In this document: in pieces, positions 27,101 to 35,847 of the stretch
How the letters are laid out: each line of letters starts with the position of its first letter
Numbering within the stretch: position 1 is the stretch's first letter
Assembly (NCBI RefSeq): GCF_018687595.1
Contig: NZ_CP061298.1
Coordinates: 496,001 to 560,000, forward strand
Reading direction: 5' to 3'
DNA length: 64,000 bases
Source: Polynucleobacter paludilacus
Lineage (GTDB): Bacteria > Pseudomonadota > Gammaproteobacteria > Burkholderiales > Burkholderiaceae
Program-made: the position numbers and the translations under genes
Notes under the pieces: model-generated
Database searches by the model: none
Told to the model about the DNA's origin: nothing
What the model saw: the letters and a program-made list of their open reading frames with translations, nothing else

Positions 27101-27577
27101 ATGAACCGAACTTTTTACCTCCTCATGGGCTTTCTGAGTCTGGGTCTTGTGATGGTTGCGCTCATCCTCCAGCAATTTGGTTACCAGGGTGTCGCATTCT
27201 TGCCATGCCCTTTATGCATCATGCAAAGAGTGGGCTATTTGGGAGTGAGTTTTGCTTGTTTTATCGCAATGGCATTCCAGCCCAGCAGAAAAGCTTTCCA
27301 TGTGTTGGCGACGCTATTTGCAGTTTTTGGCTTGGTAGTTGCTGGACGCCATATCTGGGTCTTGTTTCATCCCGATACTTCCTGCGGTATTGACCCCCTC
27401 GAAACTTGGATCAATCAGTTTGAGCTGGTTCGCTCCTTGCCATGGCTATTTAAAGCGGATGGCCTTTGCTCCGCTCAACTACCAACTATTCTCGGTTTGC
27501 AAGTACCTGAATGGTCCTTTGTTTGGTTTACGATTATCTTGATCGTACTAGTACAAAGACTTTTTAAAAAGCACTAA
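27101..27577 (+). CDS. dsbB: Disulfide bond formation protein DsbB
   Basis: The 158-residue inner-membrane protein has four predicted helices. The first periplasmic redox pair is CPLC (C36/C39, in LPCPLCIMQRVGY), and the second pair is C95 and C123 in the larger periplasmic loop. It re-oxidises DsbA and passes electrons to ubiquinone. Its last base directly abuts the stop of the convergent lysS. Confidence 0.95.
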   Translation: MNRTFYLLMGFLSLGLVMVALILQQFGYQGVAFLPCPLCIMQRVGYLGVSFACFIAMAFQPSRKAFHVLATLFAVFGLVVAGRHIWVLFHPDTSCGIDPLETWINQFELVRSLPWLFKADGLCSAQLPTILGLQVPEWSFVWFTIILIVLVQRLFKKH

Positions 27578-29122
27578 TTACTCTTCTTCGCGACGTAAGT
27601 GCGGGAACAGAATCACATCCCGAATATTGGGTGCGTCAGTTAAGAGCATTACCAAACGATCGATACCGATACCGCAACCACCAGTAGGGGGCATGCCGTA
27701 TTCTAGGGCACGAATAAAGTCATGGTCGAAGTACATTGCCTCTTCATCACCAGCTTCTTTTTGCTCTACCTGTTTACGGAAGCGATTCGCTTGATCTTCT
27801 GCGTCATTCAGCTCTGAGAAGCCATTAGCAATCTCACGACCCGTGATGAATAATTCAAAACGTTCGGTAACGCCTGGACGAGTATCAGACTCACGCGCAA
27901 GGGGACTTACTTCAATTGGATAATCAATGATGTAAGTTGGTTCCCAGAGATGCTCTTCAGCAACCAATTCAAACAAGGCTAATTGAAGAGCGCCGATACC
28001 TGCATTCTTCAGAGTGGGAGAGTCAGGATTCTCGCCACCTTTCTTCAACTCAGAACGAATAAAGTCTGCATCCTCGAGTTGCGCAGCTTGATATTGTTTA
28101 TTGGATTGAGGGCCATATTTCAGAATCGCCTCTGTAATCGTTAAGCGCTGGAAAGGTTTGCTTAAATCCAGCTCGCGACCTTGGTGAGTTAAGACTGCAG
28201 TGCCTTGAGCATCGATTGCTGCAGCACGAATCAGTCCTTCGGTAAAGTCCATCAGCCAGCGATAGTCAGTATAGGCCGCATAAAACTCCATCATTGTGAA
28301 CTCAGGGTTATGGCGGGGGCTCACACCTTCATTACGGAAGTTGCGATTGATTTCAAAGACGCGTTCAAATCCACCCACAATTAAACGCTTGAGATACAGC
28401 TCAGGGGCGATACGCAAATACATTTGCATATCTAAAGCATTGTGGTGGGTGATGAAGGGCTTTGCTGTTGCACCACCAGGAATCGGATGGAGCATGGGTG
28501 TCTCTACTTCCATGAAGTCAGCATCAAGCATGTGACGACGTAAGGAAGCAATGGCGTTACTTCTTGCCTTGAACGTATTACGACTTTCAGGGTTGACGAT
28601 CAGGTCAACGTAGCGCTGACGGTATTTAGTCTCTAAATCAGATAGCCCATGGAATTTATCTGGCAGAGGACGTAATGATTTGCTGAGCAAACGCAGGTTG
28701 CTACTCTCAACCGAGAGCTCGCCCTTATTGGTCTTAAAGAGATGGCCCTCAGCAGCAATAAAGTCACCCATATCCCAATGCTTAAAAGCAGCATGCGTAT
28801 CAGCCCCGCTGATTTCATCGCTGATATAGAACTGAATTTGCCCACTTCGGTCTTGAATAGTGGCAAAGCTAGCTTTACCCATCACACGCTTTAGGACCAT
28901 GCGACCGGCAACCTTGACATGAACTTTTTTGGCAGCCAATTCTTCTTTAGTCAGGCTATCGTAGTGCGCGTGTAAATCCGCTGATAAATGCGTTGGCACA
29001 AAATCATTGGGAAAGGGAACGCCAGCTTCCCGAAGTTTGGTTAATTTTTCACGACGCTCTGAAATGATGTGATTTTCATCAAGGGGTTCTGCGTTAGCTG
29101 GTGGGTTGGCTTTATCGTTCAT
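27578..29122 (-). CDS. lysS: Lysyl-tRNA synthetase (class II)
   Basis: The 514-residue enzyme has an N-terminal OB-fold anticodon-binding domain (about 65-175: [24 protein letters not shown]) and a class II catalytic core. Motif 2 is [20 protein letters not shown], and motif 3 is [26 protein letters not shown]. It charges tRNA-Lys. It follows prfB by 26 bases; lysS-prfB linkage is widespread in proteobacteria. Confidence 0.98.
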   Translation of the reverse strand: MNDKANPPANAEPLDENHIISERREKLTKLREAGVPFPNDFVPTHLSADLHAHYDSLTKEELAAKKVHVKVAGRMVLKRVMGKASFATIQDRSGQIQFYISDEISGADTHAAFKHWDMGDFIAAEGHLFKTNKGELSVESSNLRLLSKSLRPLPDKFHGLSDLETKYRQRYVDLIVNPESRNTFKARSNAIASLRRHMLDADFMEVETPMLHPIPGGATAKPFITHHNALDMQMYLRIAPELYLKRLIVGGFERVFEINRNFRNEGVSPRHNPEFTMMEFYAAYTDYRWLMDFTEGLIRAAAIDAQGTAVLTHQGRELDLSKPFQRLTITEAILKYGPQSNKQYQAAQLEDADFIRSELKKGGENPDSPTLKNAGIGALQLALFELVAEEHLWEPTYIIDYPIEVSPLARESDTRPGVTERFELFITGREIANGFSELNDAEDQANRFRKQVEQKEAGDEEAMYFDHDFIRALEYGMPPTGGCGIGIDRLVMLLTDAPNIRDVILFPHLRREEE

Positions 29123-29148
29123 ATCAAAATGGGTTGCGGTTAATGGAA

Positions 29149-30253
29149 TTAAACGCCTTGTTTCAGGCTAGCTTCAATAAAAGCATCAAGATCACCATCA
29201 AGCACCTTCTGGGTATTGGAAATCTCAACGTTGGTACGTAAGTCTTTAATGCGGCTCTGGTCTAGAACATAAGAGCGGATTTGATGGCCCCAGCCTACAT
29301 CGGTTTTACTAGCCTCTAACTTATCTTGCTCAGCACGACGCTTTTGCATCTCATGCTCATACAGACGTGACTTGAGCATACTCATTGCTTCAGCACGGTT
29401 GCGGTGTTGGCTGCGGTCATTCTGACACTGAACCACGATGCCAGTTGGAATATGCGTGAGACGCACTGCAGAGTCTGTTTTATTAATATGTTGACCGCCA
29501 GCACCTGAAGCGCGGTAGGTATCCGTCCGAATATCCGCTGGATTGACTTCAATTTCAATAGAGTCATCAATCTCAGGGTAGACATAAATACTGGCAAATG
29601 AGGTGTGTCGACCATTGGAGGAGTCGAAGGGCGACTTTCGTACTAAGCGATGCACTCCAGTCTCAGAACGCAGATGACCGTAGGCGTATTCACCATCGAC
29701 TTTGATGGTCGCGCTCTTAATGCCTGCTACATCGCCATCAGACTCTTCAAGAATCTCGGTTTTGTAGCCTTTGCGCTCACAATATTTTAGATATTGACGA
29801 TAGAGCATACTTGCCCAATCGCAGGCCTCAGTGCCACCTGCACCAGCTTGAATATCTATGAAGCAGTTACAAGAATCCATCTCATTGTGGAACATCCTGC
29901 GGAACTCCAGATCGCTAATCAGCTGACTATAGCTCTCTGTATCTTTTTCAATTGCGGAGATCGTCTCAAAATCATTTTCCTCTTTAGCCATCTCAAACAA
30001 CTCGAGTGCACCCGTAATATTGCTATTGAGATTGGTGAGAGTGGCAACAACACCGTCAAGCAATTTCTTTTCTTTACCGAGGGCTTGGGCTTTTTTTTGA
30101 TCATCCCAAATTTTGGGATCTTCGAGGATGGAGTTAACTTCAGTGAGGCGGCGTGACTTTACATCAAAGTCAAAGATACCCCCGAAGGGCTTGCTCGCGC
30201 TCGAGCAGATCAGAGAGGGTATTGGAGATGGTATTGAGTTGTTCGGCTTCCAT
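29149..30253 (-). CDS. prfB: Peptide chain release factor 2, with programmed +1 frameshift
   Basis: Translation starts at the ATG at 30253 (preceded by GAGGGG) and reads 27 codons ([20 protein letters not shown]...LRGYL) to an in-frame TGA at 30170-30172. A +1 shift at CTT-TGA-C then joins the main frame at 30171, giving about 367 residues, the normal RF2 length. The recoding site has the conserved Shine-Dalgarno-like GGGGG three bases before CTT. The long ORF starting at 30261 in the downstream frame is an artefact. The GGQ motif (GAGGQHIN) and the stop-codon-recognition region are intact. RF2 decodes UGA and UAA and autoregulates itself through this frameshift. Confidence 0.97.
30163..30190 (-). 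promoter_or_regulatory. prfB programmed +1 frameshift site
   Basis: On the minus strand the sequence reads CGGGGGTATCTTTGAC: an internal SD-like GGGGG, then the slippery CTT and the stop TGA followed by C. This is almost identical to the E. coli element AGGGGGTATCTTTGAC. When RF2 is scarce the ribosome slips +1 and makes more RF2. Confidence 0.95.
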
Positions 30254-30294
30254 CCCCTCATTATAAGGGGGTTATAGCCGGACCTTGACGAAGC

Positions 30295-32043
30295 CTAATT
30301 GGCGGGATTGTCGTCGTGGGCCTCAATCATCAGCTGAATACGAGCCTGCCCTTGATAGCGGTCGGTGACTAGGCGATAGGCCAGCTTGGCGCGTTGGGGC
30401 AGGGTTTGGGTTCGATTGAACCAAACCCCAGTGATGGCTTTACTAGTGGCGCTCTCAATCGGACGCAACTGCAAACGCAAGTGTTTCTCTTTCATGAGAC
30501 TTTGTTCTGAGACCTCGAATTCTCCATAGAAAACCGGCTGCGGAAATCCTTGCCCCCAGATTTCTTCAGCGAGAAGATCGCCAAGCTCAGGAGTAAATTC
30601 ATGAGGAGCTAAGCTGCCATCATGGCTATGGCTGCGTTCTAATAAATCATCGGTGAGTAGTTCATCAGCAACTTTTTGGAAAGCAGCATTAAACTTTGCA
30701 AAGTCTGCTTTATGAATGGTCAGCCCAGCTGCCATGGCATGACCACCAAACTTCAGAATCAAACCAGGCTCTCGTTTAGAAACTAGATCTAAGGCATCCC
30801 GCAGATGAAAGCCAGTAATCGATCTACCAGAACCACGCAATTCATTGCTGTCAGCACCGTCTGCTGGTGCGAACACTAGTGAAGGTCGGTTGAAGCGTTC
30901 CTTTAGGCGAGAGGCCACAATACCAATCACCCCTTGATGCCAAGCCTCGTTCCATAGGCAGATACTAGATTTCTCACCCATCGTATTGGCAAGTTGATCA
31001 TCGGCCAGTAATGCGAGAGCTTCCTCTTGCATACCCGTTTCAATCACGCGACGCTCTCGATTGATGCGATCAAGTTCCTGAGCAATCGACAAAGCCTCAC
31101 CCTGATCATCAGTTAAGAGCAGGCGAATACCCAAACTCATATCAGCAAGTCTGCCGGCAGCATTGAGTCTGGGGCCAATAGCAAAACCCAAGTCAAAAGC
31201 GTTTGCTTTACGAATATCTCTCACTGCGACCTGGAAGAGGGCTTGAATACCTGCTTGGCAAAGACCATTTCGAATGCGTTTTAATCCATTCGATACCAAG
31301 ATGCGATTATTGCGATCGAGCTGAGCAACGTCTGCTACTGTGCCCAGCGCTACTAGGTCAAGAAGATTTTCAATCTTGGGTTGAGTTTCAGTAGTAAATT
31401 TTCCCCGCTGACGTAGCTCTGCACGTAATGCAACTAAGAGATAAAACATCACACCAACGCCTGCAAGTGCTTTGCTCGGAAATGGACAGCCTACTTGGTT
31501 TGGATTCACAATTGCCGCCGCATTGGGAATGATGTCTGCTGGCAGGTGGTGATCGGTCACGATGACATCGATGCCCAATTCATGGGCACGCTCAACCCCT
31601 GGGGCACTTGCGATACCGTTATCAACGGTAATGAGATAGCGTGGCTTGGGTTTAAGCTCTGCCGCGAGCTCCACTACCTCTGGGGTCAGGCCATAACCCA
31701 TCGTGAAGCGATTGGGAACCAGAAACTGTAATGAGGCGCTTTCTGCGCCGAGTAACTTAAGGCCGCGCATAGCTACCGCACATGCCGTTGCGCCGTCGCA
31801 GTCATAGTCAGCAACAATAACGATCGATTCTTTCTTTTCTAGAATGTCTGCCAACAAGCTGGCCGTACTTAAACAGTTCTTGAGTTCAGTCGGAGATAGT
31901 AAGTTCTTGAGTTCGAGAGATAAGTCATCTGGCTTCTCAACACCTCGTGCTGCAAATAATCTGGCGAGTAATGGATTTAAACCACTTTGCTCGAGCCACT
32001 TTGCAGCCCTCTCAGAGTAAGGGCGATGCTGAAAGCGACTCAT
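30295..32043 (-). CDS. recJ: Single-stranded-DNA-specific exonuclease RecJ
   Basis: The 582-residue DHH-family nuclease has the metal motifs VADYDCDGA (D79, D81, D83), the DHH of VTDHHLPAD near 155, and VNPNQ..CPF..LAGVGVMF. DHHA1 comes later (GFHLRDALDLVS...LKFGGHAMAAGLTI), with a C-terminal OB-like region. It degrades ssDNA 5' to 3' in RecFOR recombination, mismatch and base-excision repair. Its ATG overlaps the stop of the upstream RpfE-like gene (ATGA), and prfB follows after about 40 bases, so the four genes rpfE-like, recJ, prfB and lysS appear to be one transcript. Confidence 0.97.
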   Translation of the reverse strand: MSRFQHRPYSERAAKWLEQSGLNPLLARLFAARGVEKPDDLSLELKNLLSPTELKNCLSTASLLADILEKKESIVIVADYDCDGATACAVAMRGLKLLGAESASLQFLVPNRFTMGYGLTPEVVELAAELKPKPRYLITVDNGIASAPGVERAHELGIDVIVTDHHLPADIIPNAAAIVNPNQVGCPFPSKALAGVGVMFYLLVALRAELRQRGKFTTETQPKIENLLDLVALGTVADVAQLDRNNRILVSNGLKRIRNGLCQAGIQALFQVAVRDIRKANAFDLGFAIGPRLNAAGRLADMSLGIRLLLTDDQGEALSIAQELDRINRERRVIETGMQEEALALLADDQLANTMGEKSSICLWNEAWHQGVIGIVASRLKERFNRPSLVFAPADGADSNELRGSGRSITGFHLRDALDLVSKREPGLILKFGGHAMAAGLTIHKADFAKFNAAFQKVADELLTDDLLERSHSHDGSLAPHEFTPELGDLLAEEIWGQGFPQPVFYGEFEVSEQSLMKEKHLRLQLRPIESATSKAITGVWFNRTQTLPQRAKLAYRLVTDRYQGQARIQLMIEAHDDNPAN

Positions 32044-33020
32044 GCACCTGTTCCAATCAGGTCTTGCCAGGATATTTTTTTAGCTTTTCGCCAGAACATC
32101 CAGGACTGCTGATGCAATGATTTGCGAGTAAATGTGCGTTCACGAAAATGGCCCTGGGGGAAGTCAACCAGGATTACTTCATCGAGTTGTTTATTTTCTA
32201 GAGCAGTCGATAGCATTTCCCAAATCGGTTCTGGATCATCTGTATCGGCAAATCCCGCTTCCAGTTGGTCTGGATTAACATCAGCCGACTGAGGAGTATT
32301 CAGAAACTTCGCGAGCCCCTTGAGAAGCGGTTTGTTGCTGTAAATGGTTTTGATTTCTTTGAAGAAGTTAGGGACCTCAACATCGGCTAATTTTCCAATT
32401 CCACTAATCCAAATGGAGTTGATACTGGATTTGCCAGATTGTTCACGAACCTGATTGATAGCATCGATATGCCAAAGCATCTGGATTTCATTTTGGAGCT
32501 TGCGCCATCTTTTGGATATACCTTCTTCATGGCTGTCACGCGGCATCCACCAGTCAATATTGCGCCCGTGGGATTGTTCTAGACTGTGCGTTGCGAGACT
32601 GGCGAACGGTCCGGCAGGTATGAAATAAAAAGAGGCGTTATGAAAAAGCAGGGGGCTTTGAAAATCTTCCTCTAGTAATGGCAGGATCGGCTTTAGTAGT
32701 GCGTTAGATTCTTCTTGCGTCAGTCCAAGCTGAGTTTGGTTTAGGAGCACTAGGTGATCTCGTGTCGCATGAAGATGAACTGGCTGTAGGCAAGCAATCG
32801 ACAGCTGGGGATCTATGACAAGATCAGACTGTCCCAATAAGAGAATCGGGGCAATCGGCACCCGCTTACCCAGTAGAAAACGCTCCTGCGGCAGTCCACA
32901 GGGCGGCTGTTCAGCCTGAGGGTCGAGGGCATCCTCCCCACCGATCATCAGGGTAAACCGGCGGGCGGGTTTGGAATTGGGATTGGGTTCGATAGCCATT
33001 TCCTTGATTTTAGGTGGCAT
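32040..33020 (-). CDS. RpfE-like conserved protein (COG4255 type), function unknown
   Basis: The product is 326 residues (319 if the second ATG at 32999 is used). It is soluble with no signal peptide; conserved blocks include FYFIPAGPFASLATHSLEQ, GRNIDWWMPRD, the SIWISGIGKL segment and a C-terminal basic tail. This resembles the betaproteobacterial/Xanthomonas RpfE group, which databases often mislabel as phosphoglycerate mutase; none of the catalytic motifs of either mutase class is visible. It is coupled to recJ by a 4-base overlap. As I recall, the Xanthomonas rpf cluster also holds recJ, rpfE, prfB and lysS together, so the neighbourhood supports the name. The function is not established. 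Confidence 0.65.
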   Translation of the reverse strand: MPPKIKEMAIEPNPNSKPARRFTLMIGGEDALDPQAEQPPCGLPQERFLLGKRVPIAPILLLGQSDLVIDPQLSIACLQPVHLHATRDHLVLLNQTQLGLTQEESNALLKPILPLLEEDFQSPLLFHNASFYFIPAGPFASLATHSLEQSHGRNIDWWMPRDSHEEGISKRWRKLQNEIQMLWHIDAINQVREQSGKSSINSIWISGIGKLADVEVPNFFKEIKTIYSNKPLLKGLAKFLNTPQSADVNPDQLEAGFADTDDPEPIWEMLSTALENKQLDEVILVDFPQGHFRERTFTRKSLHQQSWMFWRKAKKISWQDLIGTGA

Positions 33021-33066
33021 TTGATTATTCCATCGGTTTGGCTTGGTAATTCACTAAACTGTTGGG

Positions 33067-34329
33067 ATGTTGAAATTTCCCCTTGAGCTCGAAATTGGCT
33101 TGCGCTACACCCGCTCTAAGCGCCGCAAGGCGATTGGTAAGCGCGACGGCTTCCTTTCCTTTATCTCGGGAATCTCCACGATTGGGATCGCCTTGGGAGT
33201 AGCATCCCTGATTGTGGTGCTCTCGGTCATGAATGGCTTCCAAAAAGAGGTGCGGGATCGGATGCTATCCGTTCTTTCCCATATTGAAATTAGTGCGCCT
33301 GATGGCCTGGTGAACTGGCAGCCCTTAGCACTGACTGTTGCCGCTCAGCCTCATGTTCTTGGGGTTGCTCCGATGGTGGGCTCTCAGGGTTTGTTAAGTC
33401 GCGGTGGGGCAATGCGTGGCGTATCGATACGGGGTGTCTCACCCAGCGAAGAGATCAAGGTATCGGATTTACCGAAGCAATTTATTTCTGGAAGTGTTGA
33501 TGATCTCAAGCCGGGGAGTTTTGGAGTTGCCTTAGGCTCACAACTGGCAGCCATTATTGGTGCCAATGTGGGCGATCGAGTGAACTTGATTGTTCCAGAG
33601 GCTGATCTCACACCAGCAGGCGCCTTACCGAGAATGCGCACCTTGCAAGTCGTGGGTATTGTGGATAGTGGCCATTACGAATTCGATAGCTCATTAGTCA
33701 TTCTGCATTGGCAAGATGCTGCGGCTTTGCTGAGGATGCGCGATCCCACGGGTTTACGGGTCAAGGTTGACAATATGCAGCGAGCACCCGAGATTGCCAA
33801 TCAAATAGCTGCAGTATTGCCTGATTCGGTTTGGATTTCTGACTGGTCCCGCACCAATCGTAATTGGTTTGCAGCAGTTCAAACCGAGAAAAAAATGATG
33901 TTCATCATTTTGACTTTGATCATTGCAGTGGCTGCATTCAACTTAGTCTCCACCTTAGTCATGACTGTGAATGAAAAGCAAGCAGACATTGCCATTTTGC
34001 GAACCATGGGCGCCAGTCCTGGAATGATTCAGCGCATCTTTTTAGTTCAAGGTCTGGCCATTGGCTTATTGGGTTCTTTGGCTGGGGTTGCCTTTGGATT
34101 ATTAATTGCGCTCAACATTGATGTCATCGTTCCAGCAATTGAGGCGATCTTTAGGGTGCGCTTCTTACCCCGCGATGTGTATTTCATTAGTGAGCTGCCA
34201 TCGGATGTTCATCTTGCAGATGTTCTGACGGTGGGATTGATGGCTTTTGGTTTATCAGTATTAGCTACCTTATATCCAAGCCGTCGAGCCTCGAAGGTCC
34301 AGCCTGCGGAGGCGCTGCGTTATGAGTAA
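33067..34329 (+). CDS. lolC: Lipoprotein-releasing ABC transporter permease (LolC/LolE family)
   Basis: The 420-residue membrane protein has the MacB/FtsX architecture. A cytoplasmic start ([56 protein letters not shown] compressed here to its key parts: RYTR and the first helix at about 30-50) precedes a large periplasmic domain (about 60-265), then three helices. [17 protein letters not shown] ends the protein. Only one permease is present next to lolD, so the transporter may be a homodimer (LolF-like), as in many non-enteric proteobacteria, unless another copy lies elsewhere. It extracts lipoproteins from the inner membrane for LolA. It overlaps lolD by 8 bases. Confidence 0.93.
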   Translation: MLKFPLELEIGLRYTRSKRRKAIGKRDGFLSFISGISTIGIALGVASLIVVLSVMNGFQKEVRDRMLSVLSHIEISAPDGLVNWQPLALTVAAQPHVLGVAPMVGSQGLLSRGGAMRGVSIRGVSPSEEIKVSDLPKQFISGSVDDLKPGSFGVALGSQLAAIIGANVGDRVNLIVPEADLTPAGALPRMRTLQVVGIVDSGHYEFDSSLVILHWQDAAALLRMRDPTGLRVKVDNMQRAPEIANQIAAVLPDSVWISDWSRTNRNWFAAVQTEKKMMFIILTLIIAVAAFNLVSTLVMTVNEKQADIAILRTMGASPGMIQRIFLVQGLAIGLLGSLAGVAFGLLIALNIDVIVPAIEAIFRVRFLPRDVYFISELPSDVHLADVLTVGLMAFGLSVLATLYPSRRASKVQPAEALRYE

Positions 34330-35017
34330 TACGAACTCTGTAGTTCTTAGTGCTAACGGCTTAGCCAAAACCTACGGTCAAGGCGATTCTGCGGTTGAGG
34401 TGCTCAAGGCAATCGATTTACAAGTTTCTCCCTCAGAGAAGCTAGCCATTGTGGGATCTTCTGGGTCTGGAAAAAGTACACTCTTACATCTATTGGGTGG
34501 TTTGGATAAGCCAACTAGTGGCACAGTCACTTTGGCTGGAGAAAACCTCAATCAACTGTCGACCAAAAAACTCGATCAGCTCCGCAATCGCAGTCTAGGC
34601 TTTGTATATCAGTTTCATCATCTCTTGGATGAATTTACTGCTCTAGAGAATGTAGCTCTGCCGCTCCGCATCAGAGGCCTAGGTGGCGATGAGTCTTTAG
34701 CTCGTGCGAGCACCATTCTGAAGCAGGTAGGTTTATCGGCTCGAGAAAAGCATACCCCTGGCGAATTATCTGGGGGAGAGCGCCAACGGGTTGCGGTTGC
34801 GAGAGCCTTAGTTGGTAACCCCGCCTGCGTATTGGCTGATGAGCCGACAGGCAATCTCGATACTGAAACCGCTGATAGTGTTTTTGACTTGATGTTAAGT
34901 ATTGCTCGCGAGCAAGGAACCGCATTTGTGATTGTGACGCATGATCCTATTCGTGCCCAACGTTGTGATCGCATTATGCAACTGGAGCGCGGAGTGTTAA
35001 GGACCTTTGCTGGATGA
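34322..35017 (+). CDS. lolD: Lipoprotein-releasing system ATP-binding protein LolD
   Basis: The 231-residue ABC ATPase has Walker [10 protein letters not shown] at 45-53, the Q-loop [20 protein letters not shown] (the LolD-typical FQFHHL pattern), signature [15 protein letters not shown] near 145, and Walker [12 protein letters not shown] near 168. It powers lipoprotein release by the adjacent permease. Its stop overlaps tatD (ATGA). Confidence 0.97.
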   Translation: MSNTNSVVLSANGLAKTYGQGDSAVEVLKAIDLQVSPSEKLAIVGSSGSGKSTLLHLLGGLDKPTSGTVTLAGENLNQLSTKKLDQLRNRSLGFVYQFHHLLDEFTALENVALPLRIRGLGGDESLARASTILKQVGLSAREKHTPGELSGGERQRVAVARALVGNPACVLADEPTGNLDTETADSVFDLMLSIAREQGTAFVIVTHDPIRAQRCDRIMQLERGVLRTFAG

Positions 35018-35841
35018 GCGTAAGCCCTTCATGGGTTGATACCCACTGCCATCTAGACGCCCCTGAATTTCTTCCCAATCTTCCAACGATCCTGGAGGAG
35101 GCTGCTCAAAAAGGCGTCAAGGCGATTTTGATTCCCGCAGTTCAGTCAAGTGACTTTGATCACGTTAAAGCCTTAGCCCATGACTATGCCAAACAGATTC
35201 CGGGTTTGGTCTACACCCTAGGTATTCATCCTTTATATATTCAGAAGGCAAAGGAGAGCGATCTTCTCGTGCTGAAAGACAAAATTGAGACTAATCTTAA
35301 GGATCCCCGCTTTGTTGGGATTGGTGAAATTGGCCTGGATTATTTTGTAGAAGGCTTAGACCCAGATAGGCAAGATTTTTTCTTTCAAGGACAGTTGGAT
35401 TTAGCGCAGCAGTTTCAATTGCCCGTTGTTCTTCATGTCCGACGTTCTCAAGATGCAATACTCAAAGCGTTGCGCCAAAGAACTCTGTCAGGAGGAGTTG
35501 CGCATGCCTTCAATGGTAGTTTTCAGCAAGCTGAACAATTTATTGGAATGAACTTTAAGCTTGGATTCGGTGGCGCCGCTACTTACACGCGAGCACTACA
35601 AATCCGTCGCTTATTAAAGGAGTTACCACTCAATAGCATCGTCACTGAAACTGACGCTCCTGATATTCCTCCAGCATGGCTAAGAGATGTGGGTGCAGAA
35701 TGTAATTCACCAAGCTATTTGCCCAGAATTGCGTCAGAGTTAGCAGATATTAGAGGCATTAGCCACGATCAGTTTGCACTGGCTATGAGGCAAAATGCAT
35801 CACAAGCTTTGCCACGCTGGTCCTCATTCCTTTCCTTCTAA
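35014..35841 (+). CDS. tatD: TatD family metal-dependent hydrolase
   Basis: The 275-residue TIM-barrel protein has the metal motif DTHCHLD at 9-15 (H11, H13), GIGEIGLDY near 107, [14 protein letters not shown] near 165 and TETDAP near 215. TatD enzymes act as DNases or 3'-5' exonucleases and may also deacylate D-aminoacyl-tRNA; a link with Tat secretion is no longer supported. In this operon it sits between lolD and comEC, so a role in DNA handling is plausible but unproven. Confidence 0.9.
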   Translation: MSVSPSWVDTHCHLDAPEFLPNLPTILEEAAQKGVKAILIPAVQSSDFDHVKALAHDYAKQIPGLVYTLGIHPLYIQKAKESDLLVLKDKIETNLKDPRFVGIGEIGLDYFVEGLDPDRQDFFFQGQLDLAQQFQLPVVLHVRRSQDAILKALRQRTLSGGVAHAFNGSFQQAEQFIGMNFKLGFGGAATYTRALQIRRLLKELPLNSIVTETDAPDIPPAWLRDVGAECNSPSYLPRIASELADIRGISHDQFALAMRQNASQALPRWSSFLSF

Positions 35842-35847
35842 AGATCC

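Noticed and set aside
27064..27393. 109-codon plus-strand frame before dsbB
   Set aside because: Overlaps dsbB in another frame; DsbB has the complete motif set and length.
29794..30156. 120-codon plus-strand frame
   Set aside because: Antisense to prfB with no start context or domain.
33025..33243. Minus-strand frame between the rpfE-like gene and lolC
   Set aside because: It lies mostly opposite the lolC N-terminus and has unlikely composition.
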